This document shows positions 10,925 to 22,779 of a DNA stretch of 64,000 nucleotides, piece by piece. Under the pieces are notes generated by a model. That model saw only the letters and a program-made list of their open reading frames with translations. It made no database searches and was not told where the DNA came from. The DNA is taken from NCBI GenBank assembly GCA_008973525.1, contig WACJ01000365.1:62001-126000 (forward strand), read 5' to 3'. A program made the position numbers and the translations under genes. Position 1 is the first letter of the stretch; each line of letters opens with the position of its first letter. The stretch is from Stenopsyche tienmushanensis (Eukaryota > Arthropoda > Insecta > Trichoptera > Stenopsychidae).

Positions 10925-11295
10925 TTTTTATTAAATATAAAAATATTGGAGGGAGCCACGTATGTCAGTAAATTCTTCATCGCGGAAGTCCTAAGTCTTG
11001 GACAGGTGATTTGCAGCAAAAAAATTAAACATATTTTTATTTTGTATAGTATTGTGTATAGCTTTGAAAGTAAAAAAATAGTGAGTGATCAAAGAAAAAA
11101 ATCTGTTTTTACTAACATTTTTTGTAGTTTTTTGTTCATTAAATAAAAATATTTGAATATTTTTAGATAATTACAGGTCAAACGATGAAGACGCTTATTG
11201 TACACATGCTTGCCAAATTTCATAAAGAATGCTCATCTAGAGTGCACGGGAGAACTTCCGTGAGCTTGGAAAATGTGGTTCCGAGAAAAACGTAA
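10925..11295 (+). repeat. Dispersed repeat T (copy 2)
   Basis: It matches 6434-6850 in the order GGAGCCACGTATGTCAGTA, CGCGGAAGTCCTAAGTC, ACATATTTTTATTTTGTATA and TTGCCAAATTTCATAAAGAA, with small deletions. The 117-codon frame at 10793-11146 that overlaps it is interrupted in the other copy and is not a gene. Confidence 0.6.
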
Positions 11296-12589
11296 AAAGT
11301 ATAAAAACGGCACGTATTTTTGGCACTACCGATATAAACGCAAATGTTTGAAATCGATACATCTGGGACCCATAATAGTGTCTCATATATGATATCTTTT
11401 GGTACTTATTGTAATAGAACCGTTGAAAATAAAGCGCTGCACGTCACATGTGAGTGCATACTCATCAGATGGATATGCTTAAAATACGCATTTCTTAGTG
11501 TTATATTTCAATTTAAATGATGAATTTGTGTGGCGCGCCTCTTCATTTGATGACTTGTTTTACTCATGGGTTAATCAAGCACTGGTTGTAATATTTCTTG
11601 TAATGATGACGATTTCGACCGTGACGTTAAAGATGGCCGAAGCACAATGTATGCAAAAAAGCGAGCAAACTAACAAGAGTTCTTGGTAAAACAGGAAGCT
11701 ATGCAGAAAACTATACGTTTTCAATTTATAAGAATTTTTATTAGGTCATTTGGTTATGCGAAACGATAATACCGCTATAAAATGCATCATAATTCTGAAA
11801 TCATGGCGCGTTCTAATAAAACAATTCTTGTTATAATGCGACGGTTTGACCTTTCAGCATCCGAGAGTAAATCTCTCCGATGGCTTCGCAGGGACGGTGT
11901 TAAAATGTTAAAGGTAATCGATATCTGGAATTGCAATGAAATATAACAACGTGTCTTTGATTTGTGCGAAGAGGGAAATCTATCCAGGCGTGCATCTCAA
12001 TAAAATCAGCACATTTATTATTGCTTTCTGAAGTCAAACGATGCCATTAGGTGTGCTAAATTCACGGATTGAACGAATTTAACATGAAAACACGCATAAA
12101 AACCATGTTGTAGTTATTTATATGGCGCTGATGCATTTATGCGTTGACGCCAGGCGCCAAACTTTATTACTGGCTGCAAAAATATACGTATTTTATAAAA
12201 ATGTTTTTCATTCATAATGTTGCGGATTGATGCAATTCAAAATCGGCGAAATCAGAAAAGCATAATATTTACGAAAGAATGGATCAAGAAAACATAGATT
12301 TTAAAGGCTCATCCATAGCCGATCTCAAATCGAACCAAAGTCTGAAAGACTGAAAAAATACATAGCAGTTGCATTGGCATGGGATGATATGTTGAAAGAT
12401 AGCATGTCGTCGAAATAGAGATTAAATGCATGGAATGTATTTTTACCACTTATTAACCACAACTTGAATAAATAGTATTAACACATTCCCGTGGGGTTAC
12501 GCATATCAATATCTTTCACCTAACGCAGGACATGGTCACGATAGAGTCCAGGAAAGCTTCTTTCTCCTGTGCAAAATAATCCATCATCG

Positions 12590-12885
12590 ACACTGTTTTT
12601 CAAATTGTTATATTAACCTTTCCCTACCGGTGATGTATTTACTACACCTCGACTCTAATAATGGGAATATCGATATGAACTATAATAGATACGGGCTTCA
12701 GAATTTTTGTACACCTCCGTATAATAATTATGAATCACATCAAAGTATAATAGTGTATAAGTATTCATCTGCAGCGACGGAAATAAATAATTTGTCGGGA
12801 AATCGGTAGTTATGCGATTTTTAGTCAATGTCTCAGCAGATAGGAATTTTATCAGCCACATTGATGGTGTTATACGAAAATGCTT
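12590..12885 (-). mobile_element. Repeat family A, copy 2
   Basis: Inverted copy: CCCTACCGGTGATGTATTTA, ACACCTCGACTCTAATAATG, GGGCTTCAGAATTTTTGTAC and GAATTTTATCAGCCACATTG in order. It is truncated at the side that carries GGGATTCCGGGAC in the longer copies. Confidence 0.7.
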
Positions 12886-12949
12886 TAATTTATTATCGAC
12901 TAGATTAGTATTTTAAAATAAAAAAGAAGCAAGAAAAACGATCATCACT

Positions 12950-13132
12950 AGTAGTTGCCATCTAAAATATGATCCTCGCTGGTCATTTCTTTCTTATATA
13001 TAACCAATCATTGCTTTAAATTATCTATGCATTTTTCATTCAATTAACGATGAATGTATTGCTCACTGATAAAATGCTGTAACATAAATAGTTTCTCACC
13101 AGAGAAAACAATGCCTTTGCTCTTTCAAGCCA
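12950..13132 (+). repeat. Dispersed repeat B (copy 2)
   Basis: It matches 9806-9983 throughout and continues into GGAAGAATTTACTGTGACTG, the block found inverted at 7515-7612. It lies between two family A copies. Confidence 0.6.
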
Positions 13133-13194
13133 TCGGAAGAATTTACTGTGACTGAATAAAATGACCAACTAAACTGCGAGACCAAACAAATTGA

Positions 13195-13730
13195 ATCCAA
13201 TCCCGAGATTCCGGGCAGTTTTAGGTGCTCATGAATCCCGGGAATATTAAAGGTAATACCGAAAAATAAATACCGGTGATGTATTTACTACACCTCGACT
13301 CTAATAATGGGAATATCAATATAAAATATAATAGATACGGGCTTCAGAATTTTTGTATACCTCCGTAATATAATTACGAATCATGTCAAAGTATTACAGT
13401 ATATGAGTATTCATCTGCAGCGACGAAAATAAATAATTTGTTGGACAATCGGGAATTTTGCGAGTTTTAGTCTGTGTCTCAGCAGATAGGAATTTTATCA
13501 GTCAAATTGATGGTGTTATACGAAAATGGGGACTCACGCGGTTATCAACTACTCATCATACACTCGCACAAAAATGCAAGGTCTTTCTTAAATAAATAAA
13601 ATTCTTTCGGCTTCAAGCTATTTTGTATATTAAACAAAAGGGCTTATTAGTAATTTTTAATGAAATTTATCAATGTAATTTCTTAAACTATCGAAAATCC
13701 CAGTCCCGGAATCCCGTGACTGCGCCTTTA
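13195..13730 (-). mobile_element. Repeat family A, copy 3 (with both ends)
   Basis: This copy shows both borders: AATCCCGAGATTCCGGGCAG at the left and CCCAGTCCCGGAATCCCGTG at the right, inverted relative to each other around a GGGATTCCGGGAC core. The interior has the family landmarks TGATGTATTTACTACACCTC and AATTTTATCAGTCAAATTGA. A terminal repeat starting CAGT and the absence of coding sequence suit a non-autonomous hAT-like element. Confidence 0.7.
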
Positions 13731-13959
13731 GATAGTAAAATATATAAATCAAAGTACTTTTAACGCAATTTCTAATTCCGCGGTTAAAAGGTTAAAACCA
13801 ATGAATCGCGAGAGCATCTACCGTTAGTGCGCCAAAGACACACATAGGCATAACCCGACGGGAATGTGTTAAAATACTATTTATCATCCGTTTATTATAA
13901 TGCAGTCACACACAATTGTACGACTACTCACCCAGGGGGTCAACCAGGTGAACGTAGGA

Positions 13960-14012
13960 TATTTTTGAATTAATACTTACGAAAAGGGCCAACGTCGATA
14001 TAACGTTTTATA
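13960..14012 (+). repeat. CGATATATCG palindrome repeat (diverged copy)
   Basis: ACGAAAAGGGCCAACGTCGA followed by TATAACG is a decayed copy of the better unit at 41095-41162 and, inverted, 17766-17805. The shared unit has CTTGCGAAAAGGACCAACG followed by the palindrome TCGATATATCG. Confidence 0.4.
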
Positions 14013-14639
14013 AAACTCTTATTATTAGGCGTGTCAGATAAATAAGATCATCGAATGGATGTGGAATGAAATAACAGCATTTGGATGGCCTGGATATCCT
14101 TATCATTTCCTTTTGTCATATTATTATACTCTTTTTTTGATAATATGTTCCTTTTTGAAATTCGTAAATATTATTCTTACATTGTTATAAATATTTTTTT
14201 CTCAAACCGTATCGAATGTCGTCAAATTGAATGTATTTTTATTCAGCAATTATACTATACTACTACAGCATCCAATTGCTTGTTCTATCACATCTAATCT
14301 CAAATTAAATTGAATAGATATAATTAAATTTAACATTTGACATTCGCTATCAATATCGCATATGCAAATGTGTTTCACGTTGTTATTCCTGGAATAAAGC
14401 TTTAATAGCATGATTAATTTTAATAAGCATTACATCACTTGTCAAAAACAGGATTTATATTTTACTTCATTGTTTAATGTTAGTATTTTTATATACTGAT
14501 TTTGAGTGAAATTGTATTTTATAACGCTTTGTCTATTCAATTGAGAAAGCTACATTTTGACAGGCTTACTGTGATTACCCGGAGAGTGAGTGTTCACATA
14601 TGAAATTTAGACACACACACAGCACATGGTATATCCATA

Positions 14640-15085
14640 TTCCATCAGATATTTAAATGCTAGTTGGAGTTGATAACCGCGTAAGTCCCCATTTTCGTAT
14701 CATCATCATCATCAATGTGACTGATAAAATTCTTGCTGCCGAGACACGCACTAAAACTCGCAAAATTCCCGATTTCCCGAAAAATTATTTATTTCCGTCG
14801 CTACAGATGAATAATTATATACTATAATACTTTGATGTGATTCGTAATTATATCACGGAGGAATACACAAATTCTGAAGCCCGTATCTATTATACTTCAT
14901 ATCGATATTCCCATTATTAGAGTCGAGGTGTAGTAAATACATCACCGGTAGGGAAATGTTAATATAACAATTTGAAAAACATATATGTACTGTATACATA
15001 GTTTAGATGTATACTGCTCCTAGGCGTCTCCTAAGCTCGCCAATTAGTAGTTACGCCACTGTTTTCGAGCGTCCAGATTTCGGCG
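14640..15085 (+). mobile_element. Repeat family A, copy 4
   Basis: It is collinear with copies 6 and 7, from ATCAGATATTTAAATGCTAG through CAATGTGACTGATAAAATTC, TTTCCCGAAAAATTATTTAT and GTCGAGGTGTAGTAAATACA to GTCCAGATTTCGGCGGG. The right terminal block is missing. Confidence 0.7.
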
Positions 15086-15204
15086 GGTAAAAACCACGTA
15101 ATACGCGGAACGATCGAAAAGAGCACTAATTAACAAAATAAAATTCGGAAATATATTCGTGAGATTCTCACGTGGTAAAAATACAACGATGAATCTGAGT
15201 ATTG

Positions 15205-15255
15205 TGTAATATATAATAAAATAGGCGCGCATGCGTAGCATCTCCATTATGCATG
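15205..15255 (-). repeat. Dispersed repeat V (inverted fragment)
   Basis: On the minus strand GCTACGCATGCGCGCCTATT and TATTATATATTACAC match the order at 34985-35055. Short and of unknown type. Confidence 0.35.
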
Positions 15256-15809
15256 TGACGTTTATGGACACACTTCAAACGATTCTCCCTTTCTTTTTGA
15301 CTCCTGCTTGGAGTTTCTTTTTTGTGTTGTTCTAGCTAATTTGCTACCTTCATAAACAATGAGTTCATAATTATATAAATAAAAACGAAGAAAACCACGC
15401 CATATTGCCAATTTCAGAACGAATCATACGCATAAATTATCTATAAATATTACCAGCATTCGAAATGAAACTTTGAACCGATACATATATTTATCGATGC
15501 GTCCATTTCATAAAGTCAGTCAAATTTGGTGTTTCGGAAAAGATTTGCAAAAAATAAACCACTAGGAGAGACGTAATTCTATTTGTCTTATGTTATTTAT
15601 TTCTGTTCATATCTTTGTCCATGATAATTCCGAATTTATTATTAGTCGTATCAGCGGGACGATAACCTTTGTCTTGAAAAGGTTAAAATATCTCACTGCA
15701 AAATTAAATCGTAAATAAATACATAGTCATCAAAAATTATGTTGCACTCGAAGATTAATGCATTACTTAATATTTTTAGGATACGCCCATACAAAAATAA
15801 AAGTTTTTT

Positions 15810-16100
15810 TTAACCACTTAAGCGCCGATTACTCGCCGACGAGTCACTGTATTTTTTCCATACAAAAAAAGATTTTTGAATGCATAAAAAATATTTTGTC
15901 AAGTGAATCCAAAAATGTCTTCACATTATAATAGATCATGATCAGGGCTGCCCATCTAATGATCTTTGCTACGTAACTGAATTTATTTTGGGATGTATTG
16001 TTAGGAATCAATGTTTCTTCTCGTCGGAATGCCTTGTAAAAAACTGTTCCTATTAGTATAATCAGTAAATTAAGACAACCCTAAATAGGCGATCAATTTT
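15810..16100 (+). mobile_element. Dispersed element U (copy 2)
   Basis: It begins TTAACCACTTAAGCGCCGAT with an imperfect ACTCGCCGACGAGTCAC palindrome and ends AGACAACCCTAAATAGGCGA. It is the inverted partner of 7948-8205. The TTAA start suggests TTAA-targeted insertion. It sits just upstream of the dead mariner and is probably an independent insertion. Confidence 0.6.
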
Positions 16101-16689
16101 AATGGCGTGTATATAATATTGGACAAACGGTGCCATTGATTTATTTCCATCGGAGCGTTCTTCCTCGATCCGATGATTTACAGACCGACAGACATTCAGC
16201 CTCTCAAGACAACTCAGATTTTAGTTCTTCCACTGTTCAGCTATGGCCAGCCAGAAACGAGGATGGCTGCTATGAATACGGTATTGATTTAAGTGTCTGA
16301 TAAAGTTCACGCTGGTACGTGCATAGATACACTTAAGAATAACAACAGGTTTGTGGCTATTGTCCTCAAGGCACCTGGCCATCCAACCTTGTAACTGGTT
16401 AACTGGCTCTAATCTCGGCCGAGCACCTGTATGGTAAACACTGACCCAAGATCATTCCTCTGGACGTGACCACATGGTCTGTCTACTTTTGCTTTCATCT
16501 TCACGACAGACAGGTTGACGAAAGCGATGCGAGATTTGCATAAAGCTGTTAACTGTCCTCCACTTTGAGCTTGATTGACCACAGGTGCTTTCTTACCGAC
16601 GGTAGCTCGTGACTGAAGTCGACAAATGCATTTGAATTTAAATGTGGACAATTTTAACACATCTTATGCGGTGCTAGTCTAATCAAAGC

Positions 16690-17270
16690 TTACAAGTTAG
16701 AAATTCCACGAACATCCGTCCATAATCATCTGACAAAATTGGACTACATCAATCGTTCAGATGTGTGGCTTCCTCATGAACTGACTGACTCAAATAAACT
16801 TCAGTGTATTTCAACATGATCTTCTTCTCAAACGACATAATAGCCAACCTTATTTGAAGAGACTTATCACTGGAGATGAAAGTTGGATACTCTATTAGAA
16901 TATCCCAATTAAACGGTCTTGGACCAAGGGTACAGACGCTTTAACTGTAGCTAAACCTGGCCTACATCCGAAAAAAAATTGCTATGCGTTTGGTGGGACT
17001 GGAAAAGGATAGTTTATTATGAGCTACTTCAGCAAGGTAAAACAATCAATTCAACAAAATATTGTTTCCAACTAGACAATCTAAAGGATGCAGAAAACGG
17101 ACAGAATTAGCAAACAGACGAGGCGTTGTTTTTCATCACGATAACGCCAGACCTCAAGTGTCTTTGCTCGTCAAAAATAAATGATTATCATTTGACTGGG
17201 ATGTTTCACCTCATCCTCCATATTCTCCGGACATTGCCCCTTCAGATTATCATTTATTTCATTGAAAAAT
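16690..17270 (+). pseudogene. Dead mariner transposase (C-terminal two-thirds)
   Basis: Across several frames and stops one can read HNHLTKLDYINRSDVWLPHE (about 16718-16778), LKRLITGDESWILY (about 16855-16900), KRSWTKG, LTVAKPGLHPKK (about 16938-16975), ANRRGVVFHHDNARPQVSLL (about 17109-17168) and PHPPYSPDIAPSDYHLF (17211-17260). These are the mariner catalytic blocks. All three catalytic aspartates remain (GDES, HHDNARP, APSDYH), and the last two are separated by exactly 34 positions, the mariner D34D signature. Many frameshifts and stops show that it is inactive. Upstream sequence to 16120 could not be matched to the missing N-terminus. Confidence 0.85.
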
Positions 17271-17765
17271 TCTTTACGTGGTAAAATTTGTATAATAAAA
17301 CTAGCTATCACCGTGCATGCGTTGCACGCAGCATACAGCTATCCATGTGAGAAGCATGCACGCACACCCTGTGTGTCGCTGTACCTTGTTAATGCTCGCA
17401 TCGAAAACTGCACACGCTTCGATTCGAAAGCTATATCTATCGGAATCATTAAGATATGACATCTTCTTTCCGTTTCAAAATGTAGCTTCAATGATATTCA
17501 TCATCTTTTTCACTAAAAGTACCGTTGCCACGCCAATTTATTTCATTGTTAAAATACACAATTCAAATATATTTTATATATAGAACGATGAACTAACTGA
17601 ATGTATTTTGTAACCGGCTTAACAAATATATCAATATTACAAAATAATAGATCCAGGTATAAATTGAATGATGACGTTTGTATCTTACCGCCTCACGGCA
17701 TAGTCCATCGAAGACCGAACGCTTGGCAAGTACATAAAAATTTAACGGTTGTTATGCTTTGTTTA

Positions 17766-17812
17766 CCATAGCGACGATATATCGACGTTGGACCTTTTCG
17801 CAAGTGTCGATC
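17766..17812 (-). repeat. CGATATATCG palindrome repeat (inverted copy)
   Basis: GCGACGATATATCGACGTTG followed by GACCTTTTCGCAAGTGT is the inverted form of the unit at 41112-41160. The overlapping 62-codon frame is incidental. Confidence 0.5.
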
Positions 17813-17839
17813 CATTTTTTTTTATAATGATTATATTTT

Positions 17840-18285
17840 TTCTGCGGGAATTTCTGATGATGGATATGGCGTTTCATGAGGAATATTTCATCTCTCATCA
17901 TTGGTTATTTCCCCGTCTTGAGGCAATCAATGCTTAGTCGTTTGCGCCAACAACAGGAATGCACACCATCTCAATTATTTATTGGCTCTTGCAATTATTC
18001 CGAAGAAGAATTTTAACATTACTTCAGCAGCATTGGAAGGTTTATTAAACTATCGATTACGCTTGACAGTTAATAGCCATGTCTGCATATATTACTGCAC
18101 CGTTTATTGCATCGTTGCTGAGAACCACGACTTTTGCGATGCATATATCAACTTAAATTAATGACATTCTATGTGTGATGATTCCATGCATAAAATAATG
18201 CATGAAAATTTGGCTTCAACGATAAAATTATACTCCTCGTCTGCTTGCCTCGGAATGTAAAGCAATTTTATCAAGCAATATTGCA
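17840..18285. other. No gene recognised
   Basis: AT-rich sequence with only short frames. No splice-bounded coding segment, RNA gene or repeat shared with the rest of the window was seen. Confidence 0.4.
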
Positions 18286-18289
18286 AATT

Positions 18290-18430
18290 ATTTTTATGAA
18301 CCTATCACAGTAACGATCATGCAGGGGACTGTCTTTAAATGTCTCTCTGTAACGTGGAAAAAATAAATAAAGCGATCTCCTACATTCATTTTTAAATAAG
18401 GTAGTTTCCCTGCCGCACCCTGTATTTCAG
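18290..18430 (-). mobile_element. Possible DNA-transposon end (CAGGGTGCGGCAGG)
   Basis: On the minus strand the sequence starts TACAGGGTGCGGCAGGGAAA and continues as an open frame with MNVGDRFIYFFHVTERHL. A CAGGGTG-type start leading into AT-rich sequence resembles many insect transposon termini. No second copy exists in the window, so this rests on form alone. Confidence 0.25.
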
Positions 18431-18519
18431 ACAATGTGTATCTATAATATAACCGTAAGTACTTCCCAAGAGTATTTATGTAGGTCGAAATTTGTTTAAT
18501 TTTACCCATACAGCTGTAA

Positions 18520-19660
18520 TAACATTAAGCCAATATCCAAGCATGTATATTAATCCATGAATCTTCTTCACTTGAGATTGTTTTACCTGAGATTGACCAG
18601 ACTAAACAATGATCAAAGGGATTCAATTAATGATCATTGGATCAATAGACACTTTCGGTCTATGAAACTATGCTAAATACAACAATACGTTTAAATTATC
18701 AATAGAAGGAAATCAGCGTTATATAATATGGATGTTCTGCTATTTTTATAGCTTTTTGCGTTCATCTCAAAGGCAAAAATATAGGTCCAATACCGATCTG
18801 CTCGAGCGAAGAAGCTGTCGCATCGTAGTTTATTCCGCCACGTAAATTTGAATTTATAATGGATCCGAGACTATAAATTATGCATTTAAAAGAACCGTAA
18901 ATAGAGGGATTATCGACGTATCAAAATTCCGTTTATCGAATTGATGTTTACCATACATAGGAAATGTAAGCGATAAAAGAGAAAATAGCGATGAAAACAC
19001 GTTGAAATATTAAGATTTTTTTATAAATCATGTGGAACAAAGCTAAGAAATTCGCATCCAACACGTAAAATTGCATTATTTATGATGTGAAATTGATATT
19101 CTATGCCATTGGGAAGGAATAAAAATGTAAATTGCGCCTTTTAACATATTACATGTATTAGATAAAGGGAAGATTCTATGCCAATCTCAATATTTATCGG
19201 ACGAGATCCTTTGTGTGATACGCATTTCTTTAGGATTTATTTTTGACTAACTGAATACACATACAGCTGCGAAATTTTAACCATATATTTATTCATATTT
19301 TAAGCACATTTCAGATTTTTTTCAGATTTATATAATTTCTCATTGCTGAAATACACACAGACAACTTAGACAACCATTAGCGAAAAAAGGTATTTCGGTT
19401 GTCACGATTGCGGGTTTATTGCACATTGGAAATAAATAATTTAAATTGCATTTTAATCTATAAAGTATGGACTAGTTTTTATGCCAGGATTATTACAAAA
19501 TAGCAAAAGATAAATTTTTGGCATCTTGTTGAACATTTTTTTTGTGAATTTTGGTGTTTTTCCACGACTTTTACATGAAAAAAATGAACGCCTTGATCAA
19601 TCAGAATTATTCTAGTTTGCAAAGTGTCTACACATGTACTGAATAAGTCAATCATATTTC
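18520..19660. other. No gene recognised
   Basis: A roughly 1.1-kb AT-rich stretch without long frames, shared repeats or RNA-like structure that I could recognise. Confidence 0.4.
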
Positions 19661-19754
19661 AAAGAAATTCATTTGATACATTTTGAAAACTGCAATTTTG
19701 AGAAAAGCTTGAAGTACGTAGTCACAACAAGAAAATTTGCTATTTCAATGACCT

Positions 19755-20156
19755 TTGTGCCAGAATGCAGGTATATATGTGAATCAGCAGGCATCAATGA
19801 ATTTAATGATGCATTGTTTTTTTGTGTTTGTGCTTCTAAACATCTGGCTATCAGTTCATCTCGTGATAAGTCTTCATAGATGGTTTAGTGATTTTTTGAA
19901 CTTCTACAGTCAAAGATACAGGCTTATGGTGGTGGAAATTATTGAGTTCTCCTCTAGCTTCAACCATGAGACATTTTTTGGCAGCTGTCTTCGGCTGCTG
20001 GACAATTTTGATGTTGAGGATTTACGTAGAACTGAGAAAAGAAATGAGTTTAGAGAATATAACAGCTTCTTTATTGTGTACAATAGAGAAGTGTTTGTAT
20101 TAAAAGGGTCGAAGTATGAAACCGAAGTACAACTGATTCTTCGCCTCATAGAGTGA
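19755..20156 (+). other. Unidentified coding-like remnant (~130 codons)
   Basis: A 133-codon frame begins within ordinary sequence and ends at a stop just before a family A copy. Its second half (from about 19925) reads like real protein, with alternating charged and hydrophobic residues: MVVEIIEFSSSFNHETFFGS, then LRLLDNFDVEDLRRTEKRNE. The first half does not. I know no family for it. It may be a fragment of a transposon or retroelement protein cut off by the adjacent family A insertion, or the 3' exon of a host gene. Confidence 0.3.
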
Positions 20157-20169
20157 TGGAAGGCGCATT

Positions 20170-20905
20170 CCAAATTAGGGAGTCCAATCCCCGGATCCCG
20201 GACAGTTTTAGGTGCTCATGAATCCCGGGATTAATAAACGTAATAAACGTAAACATATGTTTTTCAAATTGTTGTATTAACATATCCCTACCGGTGATGT
20301 ATTTACTACACCTCGACTCTAATAATGGGAATATCGATATGAAATATAATAGATACGGCCTTCAGAATTTTTGTATACCTCCGTATAATAATTACGAATC
20401 ACATCAAAGTATTACAGTATATAAGTATTCATCTGCAGCGGCGGAAATAAATATTTTGTCGGGAAATCGGGAATTTTGCGAGTTTTGGTTCCTGTCTCAG
20501 CAGATAGGAATTTTATCAGTCACATTGATGGTATTATGCGAAAATGGGGGCTCAACTCGAATTAACATTTAAATATCTGATGATGATACCTCCAACAAGT
20601 GTGCATTTTCAGCAGCAAGTTGTCTGACTTCCAAAATCAGATCCAGACTAAATGACGAAACACTAATATTTAATGTTAATGTTACTTCGGGCATATTTTC
20701 AAAAAAATATTTGAATTTTTTAGTGTTTTATTAATCTATTTTTGAATAGTATTTTTATCTTTTCTTAAATAAATAAAAAAAAATCGCTTTCAAATTATTT
20801 TTTTATGTTAAACAAATGGACTTATTAGTAATTTTTGATCAAATTTCTTAAACTATTGAAAATCCCGATCCCGGGATTCCGGGACTGATCCCGAAATGCA
20901 ATACC
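20170..20905 (-). mobile_element. Repeat family A, copy 5 (longest)
   Basis: Left border: CCGGATCCCGGACAGTTTTA. Right border: GATCCCGGGATTCCGGGACT near 20868-20887. Internal landmarks: TGATGTATTTACTACACCTC, GGAATATCGATATGAAATAT, TTTATCAGTCACATTGATGG. The two borders are inverted around GGGATTCCGGGAC. The 92-codon frame inside is not preserved in other copies. It directly abuts the mariner fragment at 20960-21480. Confidence 0.7.
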
Positions 20906-20959
20906 GAAATCCGGGGATTGAAATTTTGGCTCGGGATTGGATTGGATTGGTTATGGATT

Positions 20960-21480
20960 ATAACAAAATACATGCCTGGAACAGCTGGAAACTGTTGGAA
21001 ACGCCGACAATATCCCTGAAAAATATAATAATACCTTGGCTATTTTTTTTTTGTTTCAAGTTACAAAATCTAGCTAGTTTCTTCCCCGCGGACATGGATA
21101 TTAAATTCAGGTTTTGCAGCATGCTGTGCAGTTTCGTTGAGCGGGCTGGAATGCTCCCGAATAGCGGGATCGATAAACAGCTCGGGCTGTGGATTAATGG
21201 ACCCATGTTTCATCCATGACTATGAATTGATGTATAAACTTGGCCTTATTGCTGTGAAACATCGCCAAACACTCATTGTTCCATGGGGAGCTAACGCGGC
21301 ATCCATCTTGCGCACAGCTTTCTCATGTCCAAATTGTGATGCACAACACGCTTTGAAATATCTACCACGTCTGCTCGCTCCAGCACTTTCAGTCGATGGT
21401 CTTCCAATACTATTTTGTGGAAATTTGGTCGACCACTGCGATCTTAGCACTTCGTACGGCATCATTTAAACCGTACGCCA
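20960..21480 (-). pseudogene. Degenerate mariner-like transposase fragment
   Basis: Reading the minus strand across frames gives NDAVRSAKIAVVDQISTK (about 21474-21420), a stretch with ESCAQDGCRVS resembling the mariner KLCARWVPR block, then ECLAMFHSNKAKFIHQFIVM followed by DETWVH (about 21219-21202), which fits the first catalytic Asp of mariner (DETWIH). Later catalytic blocks are lost. The plus-strand frame of 110 codons over the same interval is a shadow. The match is by eye and weaker than that of the copy at 16690-17270. Confidence 0.5.
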
Positions 21481-22309
21481 GTAAAACAATCGTCTAATAT
21501 ACACCAGGTAGGATACTTCTGGGACTACTATTGCTGAATAATATTGATGAATTTGATTTAAAAAATCTATGACACCCAGTCTAAATAGATCGTATAAATA
21601 TGATGCGTAGATCCAGTGTCTTCAATGTCCAATGTCATAGCCAATTGCCTCGGCTTTTGAGCTAGGTACTATGGTGTAAGAGTATTTTAGTATGTAGATT
21701 GTAATTTTTTTCAAATTTAAGCTAATGAAATCGGGTGTCATCAAATATCCATCTGCTTCTCATCCGGCCACCTTCTGCTCTGGTGTGCGTGTTCCCTTAA
21801 TAGAGCTTATTAGATGCGTGTTATCTTTTGCTGTACAATCAGAGCTCCCACACTGAAACGGCAATTGGTCATTTTGCATCGTCTGCTGTTTGTATGGCAA
21901 GCGTTAAATTAGATCATTGAACAGGAATGAATAAACTTTTGAATGTCTCCCAAGGATTAATCTGTTCATCAAAAATTGCATTCCGCGGAAGATCTCGGTT
22001 TTGAGCGGACCTCGTTTTAACCCAAATTTTATCCGGTCGTCTAGCTAGATCTTTTTAAATTGAATCATTCCATCACCCCACGAGCAGCAAAATCATCAAA
22101 ATCTTAGATGCTATATTTGTGTCCGCCACTTATTATCCGTACAAATCCACTTATCTGTCAGGAACGTCGCAGCGTGTATGAAACTTGTATATAAATAAAT
22201 AAACATTGTCGATAGCATACTATATTCCATCATTACTTCAAGTAAACATAAACAATACACTTGAAATGGATTCATTATATCATTCAAATATCATCATAAC
22301 TGACCTAAT

Positions 22310-22576
22310 GTATAGATGGTTACTATTTTAAAAAAATATTATAATAGAAAATGTCTAGAAGTTATGTTGCTTCTGTGACCATACAGATCATAGAAAATGC
22401 TGCATAAAGCCCTAAAAGAGGACAGAGTGGCCACAAGGTTTGTGTGTCCAATCGGTCCAACTTTCAGACCGTTGATATGACAAATGATCGACCGGGTCGG
22501 TATTCTGCATTTGCGCCCCAAGCCCAGTTGCACCCGTGGCGGGCGCCTGCTTTGCCACGCCTTTGTTACGGCCCTG
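22310..22576. mobile_element. Repeat R joined to hAT-like end
   Basis: 22310-22490 is repeat R (GTTGCTTCTGTGACCATACA, CATAAAGCCCTAAAAGAGGA, CAATCGGTCCAACTTTCAGA). It runs directly into 22495-22576, which on the minus strand is the start of the hAT-like sequence (CAGGGCCGTAACAAAGGCGT, GGCGCAAATGCAGAATACCG). The same R plus hAT-end order exists at 4487-4880. All frames here are shadows. Confidence 0.55.
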
Positions 22577-22599
22577 CTCTTCAAACTCAACGTGCAGGA

Positions 22600-22665
22600 C
22601 ACTCTCCGTCTCTGTCTGTCTCCGAAATCAACGTCTAAGAATACTCTTTCCGAATCACTGGAATT
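22600..22665 (+). repeat. Dispersed repeat S (short copy)
   Basis: ACACTCTCCGTCTCTGTCTG followed by TCTCCGAAATCAACG and AGAATACTCTTTCCGAAT corresponds to the core of the S copies at 30800-30965 and 57207-57355. Confidence 0.45.
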
Positions 22666-22779
22666 CGGACACAACCCTGTGTATCCAGAGATTTATGTGC
22701 TTGGACATCGCATCAATAAATGCTTCCATAATTCATCATCAATCCGCATAATTTCTTTATTATAGTAATACATAATGAT

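Larger units (their letters stand above)
12478..13872. mobile_element. TTAA-bounded composite with ACACATTCCCGT ends
   Basis: The left end TTAACACATTCCCGTGGGGT (from 12478) is the inverted match of the right end, TTAACACATTCCCGTCGGGT on the minus strand (up to 13872). TTAA duplication with short terminal repeats is the hallmark of piggyBac-type insertion. Inside are a family A copy (12590-12885), repeat B (12950-13132) and another family A copy (13195-13730), so it may be one element loaded with later insertions, or two short elements that happen to face each other. No transposase was recognised. Confidence 0.5.

Noticed and set aside
10793..11146. 117-codon plus-strand open frame
   Set aside because: It overlaps repeat T, whose other copy breaks the frame; composition is typical of AT-rich random translation.
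16409..16660. 83-codon minus-strand open frame with protein-like composition just upstream of the dead mariner
   Set aside because: It matched no mariner N-terminus or other family that I know, has no splice or start context, and the opposite strand is equally unremarkable.
20896..21469. 107- and 110-codon plus-strand frames
   Set aside because: They are antisense shadows of the minus-strand mariner fragment.
22339..22674. 111-codon minus-strand frame and three overlapping plus-strand frames
   Set aside because: They lie wholly in repeat R, the hAT-like end and repeat S; similar frames appear in other copies (40035-40280, 9429-9683) with stops and shifts, so they are repeat by-products.
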